Position numbers and translations under genes: made by a program. A stretch of 13,656 bases of DNA from an uncultured bacterium (GTDB taxonomy: Bacteria > Bacillota_I > Bacilli_A > RF39 > UBA660): the NCBI GenBank assembly GCA_959020415.1, contig CAUERX010000034.1, positions 1-13,656 on the forward strand, in the 5' to 3' direction. Position 1 is the first letter of the stretch; each line of letters starts with the position of its first letter. The notes beneath the pieces are model-generated. The model was not told the DNA's origin, made no database searches, and saw only the letters and a program-made list of their open reading frames with translations. Of this stretch, positions 13,602-13,656 are shown piece after piece.

Positions 13602-13646
13602 GGTAGAACAGTTGGTGCTGGTAACGTTTCAGAAGTTATCAAATAA
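13602..13646 (+). pseudogene. 3'-terminal fragment of tuf (EF-Tu), 14 codons plus stop
   Basis: Directly after the ileS stop and a run of A, the DNA reads GRTVGAGNVSEVIK followed by TAA, which matches the extreme C-terminus of bacterial EF-Tu (family pattern REGGRTVGAG-V-x-x-I-x). Frame upstream is only KK (13596-13601) before the ileS stop. No tuf body, promoter or RBS precedes it. It is either a recombination scar from a tuf copy or a mis-join near the end of an assembled contig. The match is short, so it is identified by pattern recall, not by alignment. Confidence 0.6.
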
Positions 13647-13656
13647 TTAAATAAAA

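Noticed and set aside
1..13656. CRISPR array, tRNA or rRNA genes, insertion sequences or prophage genes
   Set aside because: No regularly spaced short repeats, no cloverleaf with a conserved TTCGA arm and no transposase or integrase frames were seen on either strand.

Overview
The window (about one third GC) looks like chromosomal DNA from a low-GC, Gram-positive (Firmicutes/Bacillota) bacterium. I would guess an Erysipelotrichia- or RF39-like Bacilli lineage rather than a classical Bacillus. TGA is a stop and Trp is TGG throughout, which argues against Mycoplasma-type Mollicutes. The organism guess is inference; gene content and order are read from the sequence. All confident genes lie on the + strand.

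Layout. 1-637: a short C-terminal piece of a choline/glucan-binding-type surface protein next to an inverted repeat, then a gene-poor stretch with hairpins. 638-4662: yqfC, yqfD, a VanZ-family membrane protein, ybeY, dgkA, a newly recognised pseudogene and era. This is the Bacillus yqf-era neighbourhood with phoH, pgpH and cdd missing. 4663-6135: an unknown 180-aa protein on its own consensus promoter, then a 29-aa YqzL-like protein and recO. 6136-7832: a 531-aa protein made of helicase-associated (HA) repeats with no helicase. 7835-9408: a T-box-controlled single-chain glycyl-tRNA synthetase with its own promoter and terminator. 9409-9706: a gene-free spacer. 9707-13595: sepF, divIVA and a T-box-controlled ileS, the cell-division block of Firmicutes but without ylmG and ylmH. 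13596-13656: a scrap matching the last 14 codons of tuf (EF-Tu).

How the genes work together. The first block carries housekeeping functions for rRNA/ribosome maturation (YbeY, Era), lipid carrier recycling (DgkA, possibly VanZ) and recombination repair (RecO), plus two sporulation-associated genes (yqfC, yqfD). The two aminoacyl-tRNA synthetase genes are each preceded by a T-box leader whose discriminator-reading base fits its amino acid (A for Gly, U for Ile). SepF and DivIVA act at the septum and poles.

The most unusual points are: (i) two genes of unknown role (4722 and 6237) inserted around yqzL-recO, sharing a TTGACA-N17-TAT(A/T)AT promoter and a G8/G7 homopolymer in place of a normal Shine-Dalgarno; (ii) the HA-repeat protein with a recent internal duplication; (iii) a decayed ORF where cdd usually sits; (iv) a glyS T-box whose Stem I seems drastically shortened; (v) gene scraps at both ends of the window (cell-wall-binding repeat, tuf tail), which may be rearrangement scars or assembly joins.
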